Assembly (NCBI GenBank): GCA_963781705.1 | Contig: CAWAGP010000001.1 | Span: 981,030-1,045,029 of the forward strand | Direction: 5' to 3' | DNA: 64,000 nucleotides | From: JALYGJ01 sp963781705 | GTDB taxonomy: Bacteria > Chloroflexota > Limnocylindria > Limnocylindrales > CSP1-4 | Part shown: positions 55,821 through 64,000 of the stretch, one piece after another | Numbering within the stretch: position 1 is the stretch's first letter | Layout: each line of letters begins with the position of its first letter | Translations under genes and position numbers: made by a program | Notes under the pieces: generated by a model | Database searches by the model: none | Seen by the model: only the letters and a program-made list of their open reading frames with translations | Told to the model about the DNA's origin: nothing

Positions 55821-58800
55821 ATGAGCGAGCGACGAGCGCAGGTACTCCCGACCAAGCCCATCTTGGACCGTGCACGCCCCGCTGGCGCGACCTCTGCGCC
55901 GGCACAGGCGTCAGTCGCCACTCAACTGCGCCGGGCCGAGCAGGCGAGCGAGGCCCGACTCCGCGCGGCTCCCGATGCGACACCATTCCCGGTTGCGCTG
56001 GTCGATCTGGACGACGAACGGATCGTGTTCTGGAGCGCCAGCGCCACCAGCCTCTTCGGCCACACCGCGCCGACCACGGCGGAGTGGTATGAGCTTGCCT
56101 ATCCGGATCCCGACTACCGCCGCGAAGTGATCCGTCGCTGGAGGCCGGCCGTGGCGACGGCACGGCTGTCGGGCCGCGCGGTCAACGCGGGCGAGTACCG
56201 GGTCACCTGCCGCGACGGCTCAGTCCGCATCTGCGAGCTCCATGCTGCTCTTTGTTGCAGACGGGCTGATCGTCACGTTCGACGACATAACCGAACGTAA
56301 GCGAGCGGGCCGCGAACACGACCGGATGGCCGCCGCGCTCGAGCAGTCGCCCGACAGCATCTTCATCGTCGATACCGACTTCCGGATCGTCCATGCCAAC
56401 CCGACGTACGTGGCCAGCGTCGGGCGTCGTCGGCCGAGGTGGTCGGTCGGGGCGCGGCCGACATCGCGGACGGCATCCTCGACGCAGCCGTGCATGGCCG
56501 ACGGAGAACCCGTGCTCCTCTGGTCCGGGCGGCCGTGGTCCGGAGAGGTCGACCACCGTAACCCCGACGGGACGCTGAGTCGCATGGAGGCCAGCATCAC
56601 CCCGCTCCGAGAGGCCACCGGCGAGATTTCGGGCTGGCTGGGAGTGGCCCGCGACGTGACCGATCGCAATCAGTCGCGAACGACCTCGCGATCTCAGAGG
56701 CGAGGCTGGCGGACGGCCATGGATTCGATGCTCGGCGGCGTGGTCGTGGCCTCGGCCATCCGCGCGAGGCCGGCCGCATTACCGACTTCCGGATCGACTA
56801 TGCCAACAAGGTGATCGGCACGATCTCGGGCTTACCGGCCGAGCGCCAAGAAGGGCACACCCTGCTCGAGTTGTTTCCCGCCCACCGCACGAACGGCAAG
56901 TTCGACGCCTTCGTCGCCGTTGTCGAGACTGGCATGCCCTGGAATCGCTCGACTTCCACTACGTCGACCATGATGCCGCGGGCGGGCCGCTCGACCAATA
57001 TGTCGACTCACACGTGGCGAGGATGGGCGACGGCTACGTGACCTCGATCCATGACGTGACCGAGCGCCATCTCGCGGAGCCGAGATGCGCCGACTGTCAG
57101 CCGCCATAGAGCAGTCTGAGGATGCCATCGTGATCCTCGACTCCGAATTGCGAATCACGTACGCCAACGGGGCCTTCGCTGCCGATCTGGGCCGCGACCG
57201 GTCCGAGCTGCCGGGCCACGGAATTGTCGAAGTGGTGGGCAGCATCCTGGATGCGACCACGATCGCGGCACTGCTTGAAGTCGCCAGCTCGAGAGTGCCG
57301 TGGCTGGGCGAGGCCGAGCGTCACCTGCCGGACGGATGGCCGGACGCATCGAGATCAGGGTCACGCCGCGCCTGGCCGCGGATGGCGCGGTCGAGGACTT
57401 CCTGATCAACGTCCGTGACGTCACCGAGCTCCACCGCGGCGAAGTCGAGCGAGCACGACTCTCCGCGGCCATCGAGCAGTCGGCCGACGCGATCGTCATC
57501 ACCGACGCCGACGCCAACATCGAGTACGTCAACCCGGCCTTCGAGCGCGTCAGCGGATACACGCGCGAGGAGGTCATCGGCCGGAACCCGCGCATCCTCA
57601 GTAGCGGTGTCCAGGATGCCGTTTTCTACGAAGCAATGTGGGCCGCGCTGACCAGCGGGCAACCGTTCGTGGGCGATATGACCAACCGCCACAAGGACGG
57701 CTCCCTCTTCCAGGAGCGGGCCGTCATCTCGCCGGTTGTTGGCACCGACGGGCAGATCACGAGCTACGTCGCGGTCAAGCACGACGTGACCCGTGAACGA
57801 GCGGCCGAAGCCAGGCAGCAGCGCCTGGCGCGCGAGCGCTCACTGGTCGCCGACGCCCTGACGCGCCTAAAGCCCGGGCCCACGCCCGAGGCAACGGCCG
57901 AGGACTTCTGCCGCGAGGTCGTCAGGCTGGCCGGCGTCAGCAGCGCCGCGCTGTCCTACTTCAGCGTCGAGGAGCAGGTGACACCGCTCGCCTTCGTGAG
58001 GGCCGACGGGACGCCCGTGCCTCTTCGACAACTACCAGCCGAGCGCGGCCACTACCTGCGCGAGCGCGCCGCACAGGGGCCGTGGGTCGAGGCCTGGGTC
58101 GAGCGTCCCCGGCAACGGCACGAGCAGCTGTTCCGGGAGATGGACGTTCGGGCATTGGGCTGCGCCGGTGTTCGTTACGGCGGTGACCTGGTCGGGCTGT
58201 TGACCATCACGTCCTCGGATGACGACGCGACCTCGCGCCTGACCGATTCCCTGCCCGCGCTGCTCGAGTTCGCGGCCGGTGCGGGAGTGCTGATGGGGCC
58301 CGCCGTCGTTGGATTGACCGCCGCCGTCAGCGTTCGCAGGCGGATGACCGGGATCATCGGCGATGAGCTGTTCCATCCCGTCTTCCAACCGATCATCCAG
58401 CTGGAGACGCGCGAGACGGTCGGCCATGAAGCCCTGACGCGCTTCGATTCCGGTCAGCGACCCGACCTATGTTTCGCCGATGCCCGTGCCGTGGACATGG
58501 GGCCGGACCTCGAGCTGGCGACCATCAGGGCGGCCATCGCGGAATCTCGCAAGCTGCCGGCCGGACGCTGGCTTTCGCTCAACGTGTCGCCGCAGGTGCT
58601 CCTGCAGACCGAGCGCCTGAACGGCTTGTTGTGGCCGTCGGAGCGCCCGATCGTCCTGGAGATCACCGAGCACGAGATCATCGATGACTACGGGGCGTTG
58701 GCCGTGGCCATTCGAGCGCTCGGTCACGAAGTGCGCCTCGCGGTGGACGATGCCGGTGCCGGGATCGCCAACTTCTCCCATATCGTCGAGCTACGGCCCA

Positions 58801-59081
58801 ACCTGGTGAAGCTCGACATCGGTCTGGTGCGCGACGTGAACAGGGATCTCGGCCGGCAGGCCCTCGTGGTGGGGATGCGCCATTTCGCCCGGCAGGCGGG
58901 CTGTCTCCTCCTGGCCGAGGGCATCGAAACCGAGCCGGAGGCCCGGACGCTCGCCAAGTTCGCGGTCGAGCTCGGCCAGGGCTACCTGTTCGGCCACCCT
59001 GAGCCGGCCGAGGCGTGGGCTAGTGAGCCCAAGATCTCGGCCCCGTCGAGGCGCGCGCCTAGAAGTGGCTCCACCAAGTGA
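55821..59081 (+). CDS. PAS-PAS-PAS-PAS-GAF-EAL signalling protein, several frameshifts in the PAS part
   Basis: About 1085 residues in total. From the ATG at 55821 come PAS-type blocks: PFPVALVDLDDERIVFWSAS; then after a frameshift near 56240 FDDITERKRAG and SPDSIFIVDTDFRIVHANP; a block near 56815; SEDAIVILDSELRITYANG near 57115; and SADAIVITDADANIEYVNP near 57480. From about 57350 one frame continues to the end: a GAF-like domain (about 57860-58320), then EAL with VFQPIIQLETRETVGHEALTRF, LSLNVSP, LEITEHEI, AVDDAGAG, VKLDIGL and AEGIETEPEA. The EAL residues for c-di-GMP hydrolysis are present, so phosphodiesterase activity is likely. No GGDEF domain is seen. Breaks near 56240, 56470, 56700-57060 and 57310. 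Confidence 0.85.
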
Positions 59082-59382
59082 TGGCCGCGGCGCTCGCGTT
59101 GCGCGTGAACGCGGCGGCATCCTCGCCCGTCATCCGCGCCGGCTTATGCGACGCGCAAATGTGTGCCTCACACAGTCCGCACAAGAAGGCGTCCGGGCGC
59201 CCGTGTCGAGGGACCTGCATGCGGTCGGAGAAGAAGACGCTGCCGACCGCCGTCTCCTCGCCGCAGGAGGCACACGGCTCCTTGACCGAGACAGCCGGCG
59301 CGACATGATGCCTGCCGATCTGTCCGACCTCACGCGCGAGCTCGGACACGCGGCCTGCAAGCGAGTGCAACTGCTCGACCAT
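59059..59382 (-). CDS. Small zinc-finger-like protein
   Basis: A 107-residue protein from the ATG at 59382 with GGGAG seven bases upstream. A leading helix (LHSLAGRVSELAREVG) is followed by CASCGEETAVGS and CGLCEAHICASH, giving four to five Cys and His residues for zinc. The C-terminus is Ala-rich. It overlaps the EAL gene end by 23 bp in convergent orientation. Function unknown. Confidence 0.68.
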   Translation of the reverse strand: MVEQLHSLAGRVSELAREVGQIGRHHVAPAVSVKEPCASCGEETAVGSVFFSDRMQVPRHGRPDAFLCGLCEAHICASHKPARMTGEDAAAFTRNASAAAITWWSHF

Positions 59383-59616
59383 TCGTGAACTCCCACTTCG
59401 ATGAAGTGCGATCCAGCCTGCGCGGCCCACACCGCCGAGTCAAGTGCCGGATGGCGTGGCCAACTTCCCGACGTCCCGGCCGTGCACGGGTGACTCGTTG
59501 GGTGACTCGGAGCCTGTCCATGAAATCGGACGAAGGGCCCTTGACGCGCCGATCGAGCAAACCGAGACTCGTGGAGAGGGCTTGAGCTCGATACCTCAAC
59601 TTGGAGATGTTGAGCG

Positions 59617-59952
59617 ATGGCAGTTGGACACACTCACCTCGCCGCGCGGCCGGACCGCATCAGCACGCGAAGACGGATCGTTCTCGCGGTCGCTCCGGTC
59701 GCAATCCTGTGGCTTGGCCTCGGCTTCGTGCGCGCTCCCGCCATCGCGCGGGAATTCCTCGCCAGGGAGAGTCCCGGAGCCGCAATTGACGTCCAGACCG
59801 TCTCCGTGTTCCCGGCGCTTCCTCCGTTCTTCGTCGTTCAGCTCGAGGGCACAAATACCGAGCCCGGCGCGGTGAGCCCGGGCTACGCCTTCGGGCGGAT
59901 ACTCGCGATCGAGCCGTTGACCGGTTTCGTCATCAGCCTGGCCTCGGGTTGA
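59617..59952 (+). CDS. Small hypothetical single-span protein
   Basis: A 111-residue protein from the ATG at 59617 with GGAG upstream. One span (VLAVAPVAILWLGLGFV) near residue 30, then a soluble part with VQTVSVFPALPPFFVVQLEG. No family recognised. It lies 235 bp from the divergent zinc-finger gene; the gap holds no other feature I can support. Confidence 0.55.
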   Translation: MAVGHTHLAARPDRISTRRRIVLAVAPVAILWLGLGFVRAPAIAREFLARESPGAAIDVQTVSVFPALPPFFVVQLEGTNTEPGAVSPGYAFGRILAIEPLTGFVISLASG

Positions 59953-59972
59953 TAACGACGTGGTCCGTCGCG

Positions 59973-60464
59973 TCAGGAGACGCCAGGTTCCAACGGCGGG
60001 TCGAAAAGGCCCAACTCCTCGTCTGTCGGGGGCTCGAACATGACTCGATACCGCTCCATGTGGCTCGCGGTGATTGGGATGCCGCCGCTTGCAGTCCGCT
60101 CAACAACCCGCTGCACCAGTTCGCCATAGGGCACCTCGAGGAAGCGGAGTTCGACGGCGGCCCCGAGCGATCGCGCGACCTTGCGCAGCTCGTCGCGTTC
60201 CGACCGCGCCCAGAAGCCCCATTCGAGGATCACCGAGGTTCCCAGCGTGAGAAGGCGCCGCGTTAGCGCCAACAACTGTGTTTCGAGCCGGACTCGCGCA
60301 GCGTCATCGAACGGGTCGATGCCCAGCGCCAGCTTCCACTCATCAGCGTTGAGCCGAACAGCGCCATAGGTTTCGGCAAGCTCGCGCGCGAGCGTGGTCT
60401 TACCCGACGCGGGCAGGCCGCACAGCAACACCAGTCTCGGCTGCTTGGTCGTGCCTTCGATCAT
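59973..60464 (-). CDS. P-loop (AAA_33/zeta-like) kinase family protein
   Basis: A 163-residue protein with Walker A GLPASGKTTLA at residues 16-26, a conserved RLNADEWKLAL segment (Asp after strand 2), and a lid with RSERDELRKVAR. This is the AAA_33/zeta-toxin-like kinase layout; such proteins phosphorylate small molecules, and no antitoxin gene is adjacent. Substrate unknown. A GC-rich 100-bp gap separates it from tRNA-Thr. Confidence 0.82.
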   Translation of the reverse strand: MIEGTTKQPRLVLLCGLPASGKTTLARELAETYGAVRLNADEWKLALGIDPFDDAARVRLETQLLALTRRLLTLGTSVILEWGFWARSERDELRKVARSLGAAVELRFLEVPYGELVQRVVERTASGGIPITASHMERYRVMFEPPTDEELGLFDPPLEPGVS

Positions 60465-60564
60465 CAGGGGACCCTGCGGGCTGGCGGGCCGAGCTGTTTT
60501 AGAAGACCCTGCGAGTCGCGGTCGAGTTGATGGACGCGCCCGTTGAGCGTCTGGAAGGAGGTGG

Positions 60565-60636
60565 AGCCGACACTCAGATTTGAACTGAGGACCTGCTGTT
60601 TACGAAACAGCTGCTCTACCGCTGAGCTATGTCGGC
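60565..60636 (-). tRNA. tRNA-Thr (anticodon CGT)
   Basis: Minus-strand cloverleaf: acceptor GCCGACA/TGTCGGC, D-arm GCTCAGCGGTAGAGC, anticodon stem GCTGT/ACAGC with loop TTCGTAA (anticodon CGT), T-arm CTCAGTTCAAATCTGAG. The discriminator is T and the CCA end is not encoded. Confidence 0.95.
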
Positions 60637-60673
60637 GCGGCGCTCAGTCTATCAAGCGACACCCTCGCCACCG

Positions 60674-61903
60674 TCAGATCGTGCCCGCCGCGCGCAGGCG
60701 CGCGATATCCGCATGGCCGTAGCCAAGCTCGGTCAGGATCTGGTCGGTGTGCTCGCCGAGCAACGGCGGCGCCGAGCGGATCGCGGCCGGCGTGTGCGTG
60801 AACTTGTAGGGCAGGCCGATCTGGTCGATCGGGCCCAGCCGGGGATGGTCGACCGATACCTTCATCTCGCGCGCCTGCGCCTGCGGCTGGGCGAATGCGG
60901 CGGCCACGTTGTTGATCGGCCCGCACGGCACGCCCGCGGCGTCGAGTGCGGCGAGCCACGCGGATGAGGCCGCGGCACGGAAGCGTTCCGCGAGCAACGG
61001 TCGCAGCTCCAGCCGGTTGCGGACCCGGACATCGTTGGTCGCGAAGCGCGGGTCGGCGGCCAGCGTCTCGAGGCCGAGCGCGGCGCACAGACGTGGCCAC
61101 TGCCGCTCGCTGCCCACGGCGACGGCAATCTCGCCGTCGGCCGTCGCGAACGTTTCGTAGGGCACGATGTTGGGGTGCGCGTTGCCGCGGCGCGCGGGGG
61201 AAACCCCGGTCGCGAAGGCGTTCTGCGCCTGGTTGATGAGGACCGCCAGCGTGGATTCCAGCAACGACACGTCGATGCGCTGCGCAATCCCTGAGCGCAG
61301 GGCGGCCAGCACACCGACGGCGCCCAACAGGCCGGTGACGATGTCGCTGATGGCCACGCCGACCTTGGTCGGCTGGCCGCCTTCCTCGTCAGACCCGCCG
61401 GTTATCGACATCAGGCCGCCGACCGCCTGGGCGATGAAGTCGTAGCCGGGCTTGCCTGCGTCAGGCCCGTCCCGGCCGTAGCCGGTGATCGAGAGGTGGA
61501 CCAGACGTTCATTGAGTTCGAGCAGGTGTGCATCGGTCAGGCCGAGGCGCTCGAGGGTGCCCGGCCGGAAGTTCTCGATGAGCACGTCCGACCGCCCGAT
61601 CAGCCGTTCCACGACCTCCCGGCCGGCTGGTTGACGCAGGTCCAGGCGCAGGCTGCGCTTGTTGCGGTTGACCGATAGGAAGTAGGTGGCGACCCGTTCC
61701 GCGGGTTCGCCCGGTCCACCGTCGGCCGCCTCGATCCAGGGCGGTCCATAGCCGCGTGTCGCGTCGCCTTCGGGCGGCTCGACCTTGATCACCTGCGCGC
61801 CCAGGTCGGCCAGCACCATCGCGCAGTAGGGTCCCGCCAGCACGGTCGAGAGCTCGAGTACGCGCAGGTCGCTCAGCGGTCCGGTCCCTTCCTTGTCGCC
61901 CAC
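60674..61903 (-). CDS. CaiB/BaiF-type CoA-transferase
   Basis: A 409-residue class III CoA-transferase from a GTG at 61903; longer readings lack family character. LRVLELSTVLAGPYCAMVLADLGAQVIKVE is the usual N-terminus, SVNRNKRSLRLDL follows, and the catalytic Asp lies in KPGYDFIAQA near residue 150. SLLESTLAVLINQ and the C-terminal HPRLGPIDQIGLP block are complete. These enzymes move CoA between carboxylic acids; substrate unknown (formyl-CoA, succinyl-CoA and others are possible). Confidence 0.94.
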   Translation of the reverse strand: MGDKEGTGPLSDLRVLELSTVLAGPYCAMVLADLGAQVIKVEPPEGDATRGYGPPWIEAADGGPGEPAERVATYFLSVNRNKRSLRLDLRQPAGREVVERLIGRSDVLIENFRPGTLERLGLTDAHLLELNERLVHLSITGYGRDGPDAGKPGYDFIAQAVGGLMSITGGSDEEGGQPTKVGVAISDIVTGLLGAVGVLAALRSGIAQRIDVSLLESTLAVLINQAQNAFATGVSPARRGNAHPNIVPYETFATADGEIAVAVGSERQWPRLCAALGLETLAADPRFATNDVRVRNRLELRPLLAERFRAAASSAWLAALDAAGVPCGPINNVAAAFAQPQAQAREMKVSVDHPRLGPIDQIGLPYKFTHTPAAIRSAPPLLGEHTDQILTELGYGHADIARLRAAGTI

Positions 61904-61943
61904 GGGCCGATCGTAGTCGCCCGCGCCTCGATAATCGCTGGAC

Positions 61944-62768
61944 GTGTTCACCCTCGAACTGCTTGCTTTCGTCGCTGCGGTCGGTGCCGGCACTTTCGGC
62001 GCGCTGATCGGAGTGGGCGGTGGCCTGATCATCGTGCCGCTGCTGTCGGTCGTGCTCGGCGTCGACCTGCACAGCGCCATCGCGGTCAGCCTGCTCGGAG
62101 TCATCGCGGTCTCGACCACCGCTTCGGCGACCTACCTGAGGCTGGGCCTGCCCGATCGACGCATCGGCCTGCTGCTGTTGAGTGCGACCGCGCTGGGCGG
62201 CGTCGCCGGCGGCTACATCGCCGGATTGCTGGATGCGCGCACGCTGGCCGGCATCTTCGGCGTGCTGCTGATCATCGTCGCGCTGCAGATGCTGCGCGTT
62301 CATCGCCGCCCGGTGGCGGTGGTCATCGGCGAACCAGGCTGGCTCGAGTACGACTGGAGCTATCTCGAGCCGACCACCGGTCTGGAGGTCGGTTACCGCG
62401 CCCGGCGGCTATGGCTGGGGATGGTCGCTTCGCTGTTCGCGGGCGGGTTGTCGGGCCTGCTCGGCATCGGCGGCGGCGTGGTCAACGTACCGACGATGAA
62501 CGTGCTGATGAACATCCCGTTGCGCGTCGCGACGACCACCAGCACGTTCATGCTTGGGGCCACCGCCGTGGCCAGCTCGGTGCTCTATTTCAGCCGCGGC
62601 CAGCTCGATCCGCTGCTGGCGGGACCGGTCGTGGTCGGTGTCGTCGTGGGCGGCCTTTTCGGGTCGCGCCTGTCGCACCGCGTGCCGCAGCACTGGCTGA
62701 TGCTGGCGTTCATCGTCATCGCGGCGTTCTTCTCCGTCCAGATGCTGCTCAAGGCAGTGGCATCGTGA
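61944..62768 (+). CDS. TSUP family permease (TauE/SafE-like)
   Basis: A 274-residue membrane protein from a GTG at 61944 with about eight spans in two halves. Family motifs: GALIGVGGGLIIVPLLS near residue 20 and SGLLGIGGGVVNVPTMN near residue 165. These proteins export sulfite, sulfoacetate or similar anions. The DUF1634 gene overlaps its stop by GTGA, the usual partner arrangement. Confidence 0.93.
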   Translation: MFTLELLAFVAAVGAGTFGALIGVGGGLIIVPLLSVVLGVDLHSAIAVSLLGVIAVSTTASATYLRLGLPDRRIGLLLLSATALGGVAGGYIAGLLDARTLAGIFGVLLIIVALQMLRVHRRPVAVVIGEPGWLEYDWSYLEPTTGLEVGYRARRLWLGMVASLFAGGLSGLLGIGGGVVNVPTMNVLMNIPLRVATTTSTFMLGATAVASSVLYFSRGQLDPLLAGPVVVGVVVGGLFGSRLSHRVPQHWLMLAFIVIAAFFSVQMLLKAVAS

Positions 62769-63166
62769 CTCCGATCGACGTAAGTCGCCGGCCGTCAACC
62801 GCTTGGACGGTCAGGGTGCTGCACGTTGGCAGCCTGTCCGCGGCGGCGTGCCTGACGGTCGGCTTCGTACTCAACCTGGTGAACCTCGACGAACCGGCGC
62901 GGCTGATCTCGCTGGCCGGCGTCCTGGTGCTGCTGGGCACGCCGCCGGCCGCGCTATTGACGACGTTCGCGGAGATGCGCGCGGTGCAACCGCGTGCGGC
63001 GTGGCTGGCCGTGGTCGTATTGGTGACGCTCGCCCTCGCCGCCGGCGCCGCTGTCCCTTCGGGAAAGAAGGATAAAGAAGAGCACGAAGAAGATGAAGAT
63101 GTTTATTTCTTTTATAAAACTGTCTTCGATATCTCACAGACAGAAGAACTCCCGGTATATAATTAA
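62765..63166 (+). CDS. DUF1634 membrane protein truncated and fused to an ArdC-like fragment at an assembly or element junction
   Basis: From the GTG at 62765 the first about 97 residues form three spans of a DUF1634-type protein (VLHVGSLSAAACLTVGF, LISLAGVLVLLGTPPAAL, AWLAVVVLVTLALAAG), the normal partner of the TSUP permease. At about 63,057 the code changes abruptly to a Lys/Glu-rich, AT-rich stretch (GKKDKEEHEEDEDV) ending YFFYKTVFDISQTEELP, which resembles the VFDVSQTEG part of ArdC-like antirestriction proteins. The fusion is therefore likely not natural; the real DUF1634 C-terminus is missing. Confidence 0.7.
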   Translation: MTPIDVSRRPSTAWTVRVLHVGSLSAAACLTVGFVLNLVNLDEPARLISLAGVLVLLGTPPAALLTTFAEMRAVQPRAAWLAVVVLVTLALAAGAAVPSGKKDKEEHEEDEDVYFFYKTVFDISQTEELPVYN

Positions 63167-63175
63167 GGAGAAGCT

Positions 63176-63383
63176 ATGCAGTATAATTTAGATGAAGCAA
63201 TCAGAATTTTATCTGCTCACACCCTTGCTGAGGTCCAAAACTATTTTGGGCCTCAGTGATGATGATATTATTGATATCCTTCTGAATAAAAGATATGACC
63301 GGAAAATAATGGATTGGTATGCCGACTATATCAATAAACAATCATTCCGGAAAGAAGAGAGGATAATCAGTAATGATAAATAA
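63176..63383 (+). CDS. Small phage-like hypothetical protein, single-base frameshift
   Basis: From the ATG at 63176 (AAGGAG five bases upstream) a frame reads MQYNLDEAIRILSAHTLAEVQNYFG, then breaks at the GGG run at 63248-63250; dropping one G continues with LSDDDIIDILLNKRYDRK to the TAA at 63381-63383. The joined product of about 68 residues is helical and acidic, with no known family. It overlaps the next gene by 11 bp. Confidence 0.6.
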
Positions 63384-63564
63384 AGTTTACCGGTGCGGCA
63401 CTGATGTAGTGCTGGCCGGCAGAATAAGATTTATTACAGGGGATGACGTACTGGTATTAGCTGAAGATAAAGATTCATTTAATATCCCGGTACTTATAAT
63501 CAAACACAGAGAAAAAACATTTTCAGTTCATAAATGTTTTTCTTCAAATACTTTTATTTCTTAA
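63373..63564 (+). CDS. Small phage-like hypothetical protein
   Basis: A 63-residue frame from the ATG at 63373, overlapping the previous gene. Sequence VYRCGTDVVLAGRIRFITGDDVLVLA suggests a short beta-rich domain. No family recognised. AT-rich codon use like its neighbours. Confidence 0.5.
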   Translation: MINKVYRCGTDVVLAGRIRFITGDDVLVLAEDKDSFNIPVLIIKHREKTFSVHKCFSSNTFIS

Positions 63565-63592
63565 AACAAATAAATACAGAAAGGACCTAAAA

Positions 63593-64000
63593 ATGAACTT
63601 AAATGATTTTGCATCGGAATTAGCAGCAAAGAACCATTTTATTAAAGCAAGTTTTGGTGGATTCCAGGGCTCGGAAAAACTTGGTCGTCAACTAATTTTA
63701 TTATCGGTGTTTATAAAGAACTCAAACTAACAAAACCTAGCTTGATTATTGATAATGAAAGGAGTAGGTTCTTAATTAAGCTATTTCAGAAAGCCGGTAT
63801 AAAAGCAATTGCAAAGGATACAAAAAGACTTGCAGACGTTATACAGGCATTTGAATTTCTTTCTAAAAAGGAAATTGACTTCCTGTTTATCGATTCACTG
63901 GAAATATTTACTACCAGTACGTTAAAGATTACAAATTAAAGAACAGAAAAGAGAGGATGTTCTTAAACGATTGGGGAGCTTTGCTCCCAGCATGGCAGGA
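63593..64000 (+). CDS. Phage-type P-loop ATPase (AAA_24/Sak4-like), partial and frameshifted
   Basis: Reading from the ATG at 63593, ASFGGFQGS runs into a frame break at 63675; adding one base gives GFQGSGKTWSSTNFIIGVY, a Walker A with GSGKT, then SLIIDNERSRFLIKLF and a Walker B FLFIDSL near 63885. A second break near 63906 leads to YYQYVKDYKLKNRKER and FLNDWGALLPAWQ at the window end. The order (P-loop, DNE, FIDSL, WG..P.W) is that of phage AAA_24/Sak4-type recombination ATPases. The gene continues past the window. Confidence 0.72.

Larger units (their letters stand above)
63060..64000. mobile_element. AT-rich foreign segment, phage- or plasmid-like
   Basis: Base composition drops from roughly two-thirds GC to about one-third GC at about 63,060. 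The segment holds short, closely spaced plus-strand genes with AAGGAG-type sites: an ArdC-like fragment, two small proteins and a phage-type P-loop ATPase. The frames contain single-base breaks like those in the chromosomal part. No integrase, att site or terminal repeat is seen, so an integrated element is possible but a chimeric join is as likely. Confidence 0.75.

Noticed and set aside
59973..60464. A zeta-type toxin of a toxin-antitoxin pair.
   Set aside because: No epsilon-like antitoxin gene is adjacent; P-loop kinases of this size are often ordinary enzymes.
63060..64000. A normal prophage with attachment site in the DUF1634 gene.
   Set aside because: No integrase or att-like repeat is visible, the join is inside a gene with no tRNA next to it, and the window ends before any other boundary; it remains unproven.

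Overview
The window is a high-GC, densely coded bacterial chromosome segment from base 1 to about 63,060. The last roughly 940 bases are AT-rich and look like phage or plasmid DNA. The chromosomal part fits a Chloroflexota-like organism. The clues are an FMN-riboswitch-controlled riboflavin-type ABC transporter, a LysM-associated-type Cys motif protein, DUF3105 and TSUP/DUF1634 proteins, tRNA genes without an encoded CCA, and many GTG/TTG starts with 4-bp gene overlaps. This placement is an inference from gene content; no rRNA or other phylogenetic marker was tested.

Regions: (1) 1-20,258 holds most of a histidine-to-folate C1 route. It contains the end of a formimino-THF cyclodeaminase/cyclohydrolase gene, folD, fhs, hutH, hutU, ftcD and hutI. 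Histidine would go to urocanate, imidazolonepropionate and formiminoglutamate, the formimino group would pass to THF, and FolD/Fhs would process the C1 unit. Inserted among these are an FMN riboswitch with an ABC transporter operon (2,900-6,014, minus), a histidine phosphatase, a GNAT-like protein, a peptidase S51, a secreted propeller protein, a tandem MFS pair, and a DUF2089/DUF4097/SHOCT-like regulatory operon with a perfect 12-bp inverted repeat in its promoter region. (2) 20,270-29,463 holds metallo-hydrolases, a lipoprotein metalloprotease, argS, a threonine-to-glycine pair (tdh-kbl) and a DUF3105 protein. (3) 29,542-44,932 holds a GH13 enzyme, tRNA-Glu, a Gfo/Idh oxidoreductase with a GlcG-like partner, a CopC-CopD-propeller fusion, an APH-like kinase, a DMT transporter, galU and a PASTA Ser/Thr kinase. 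(4) 44,946-51,343 holds folC-folP-folB, an HtrA-type protease and a two-component system, nearly all broken by closely spaced single-base frameshifts. (5) 51,371-63,057 holds ribosomal protein L25, a K+/H+ antiporter with its RCK-USP regulator, a PAS-GAF-EAL protein, tRNA-Thr, a CoA-transferase and a TSUP/DUF1634 pair.

The single-base frameshifts (dense at 45-50.6 kb and 56.2-57.3 kb, scattered elsewhere, and present again in the AT-rich tail) look like uncorrected sequencing indels rather than gene decay, because every remaining fragment keeps family motifs in order. The abrupt composition change at about 63,060 falls inside a gene and fuses it to an ArdC-like fragment. It is either an element boundary or, more likely, a chimeric join. 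The most interesting biological points are a FolD that lacks its cyclohydrolase lysine next to an FTCD_C-family gene, a CopC-CopD-propeller fusion, the palindrome in front of the DUF2089 operon, and the riboflavin transporter operon ending in a His-rich membrane protein.
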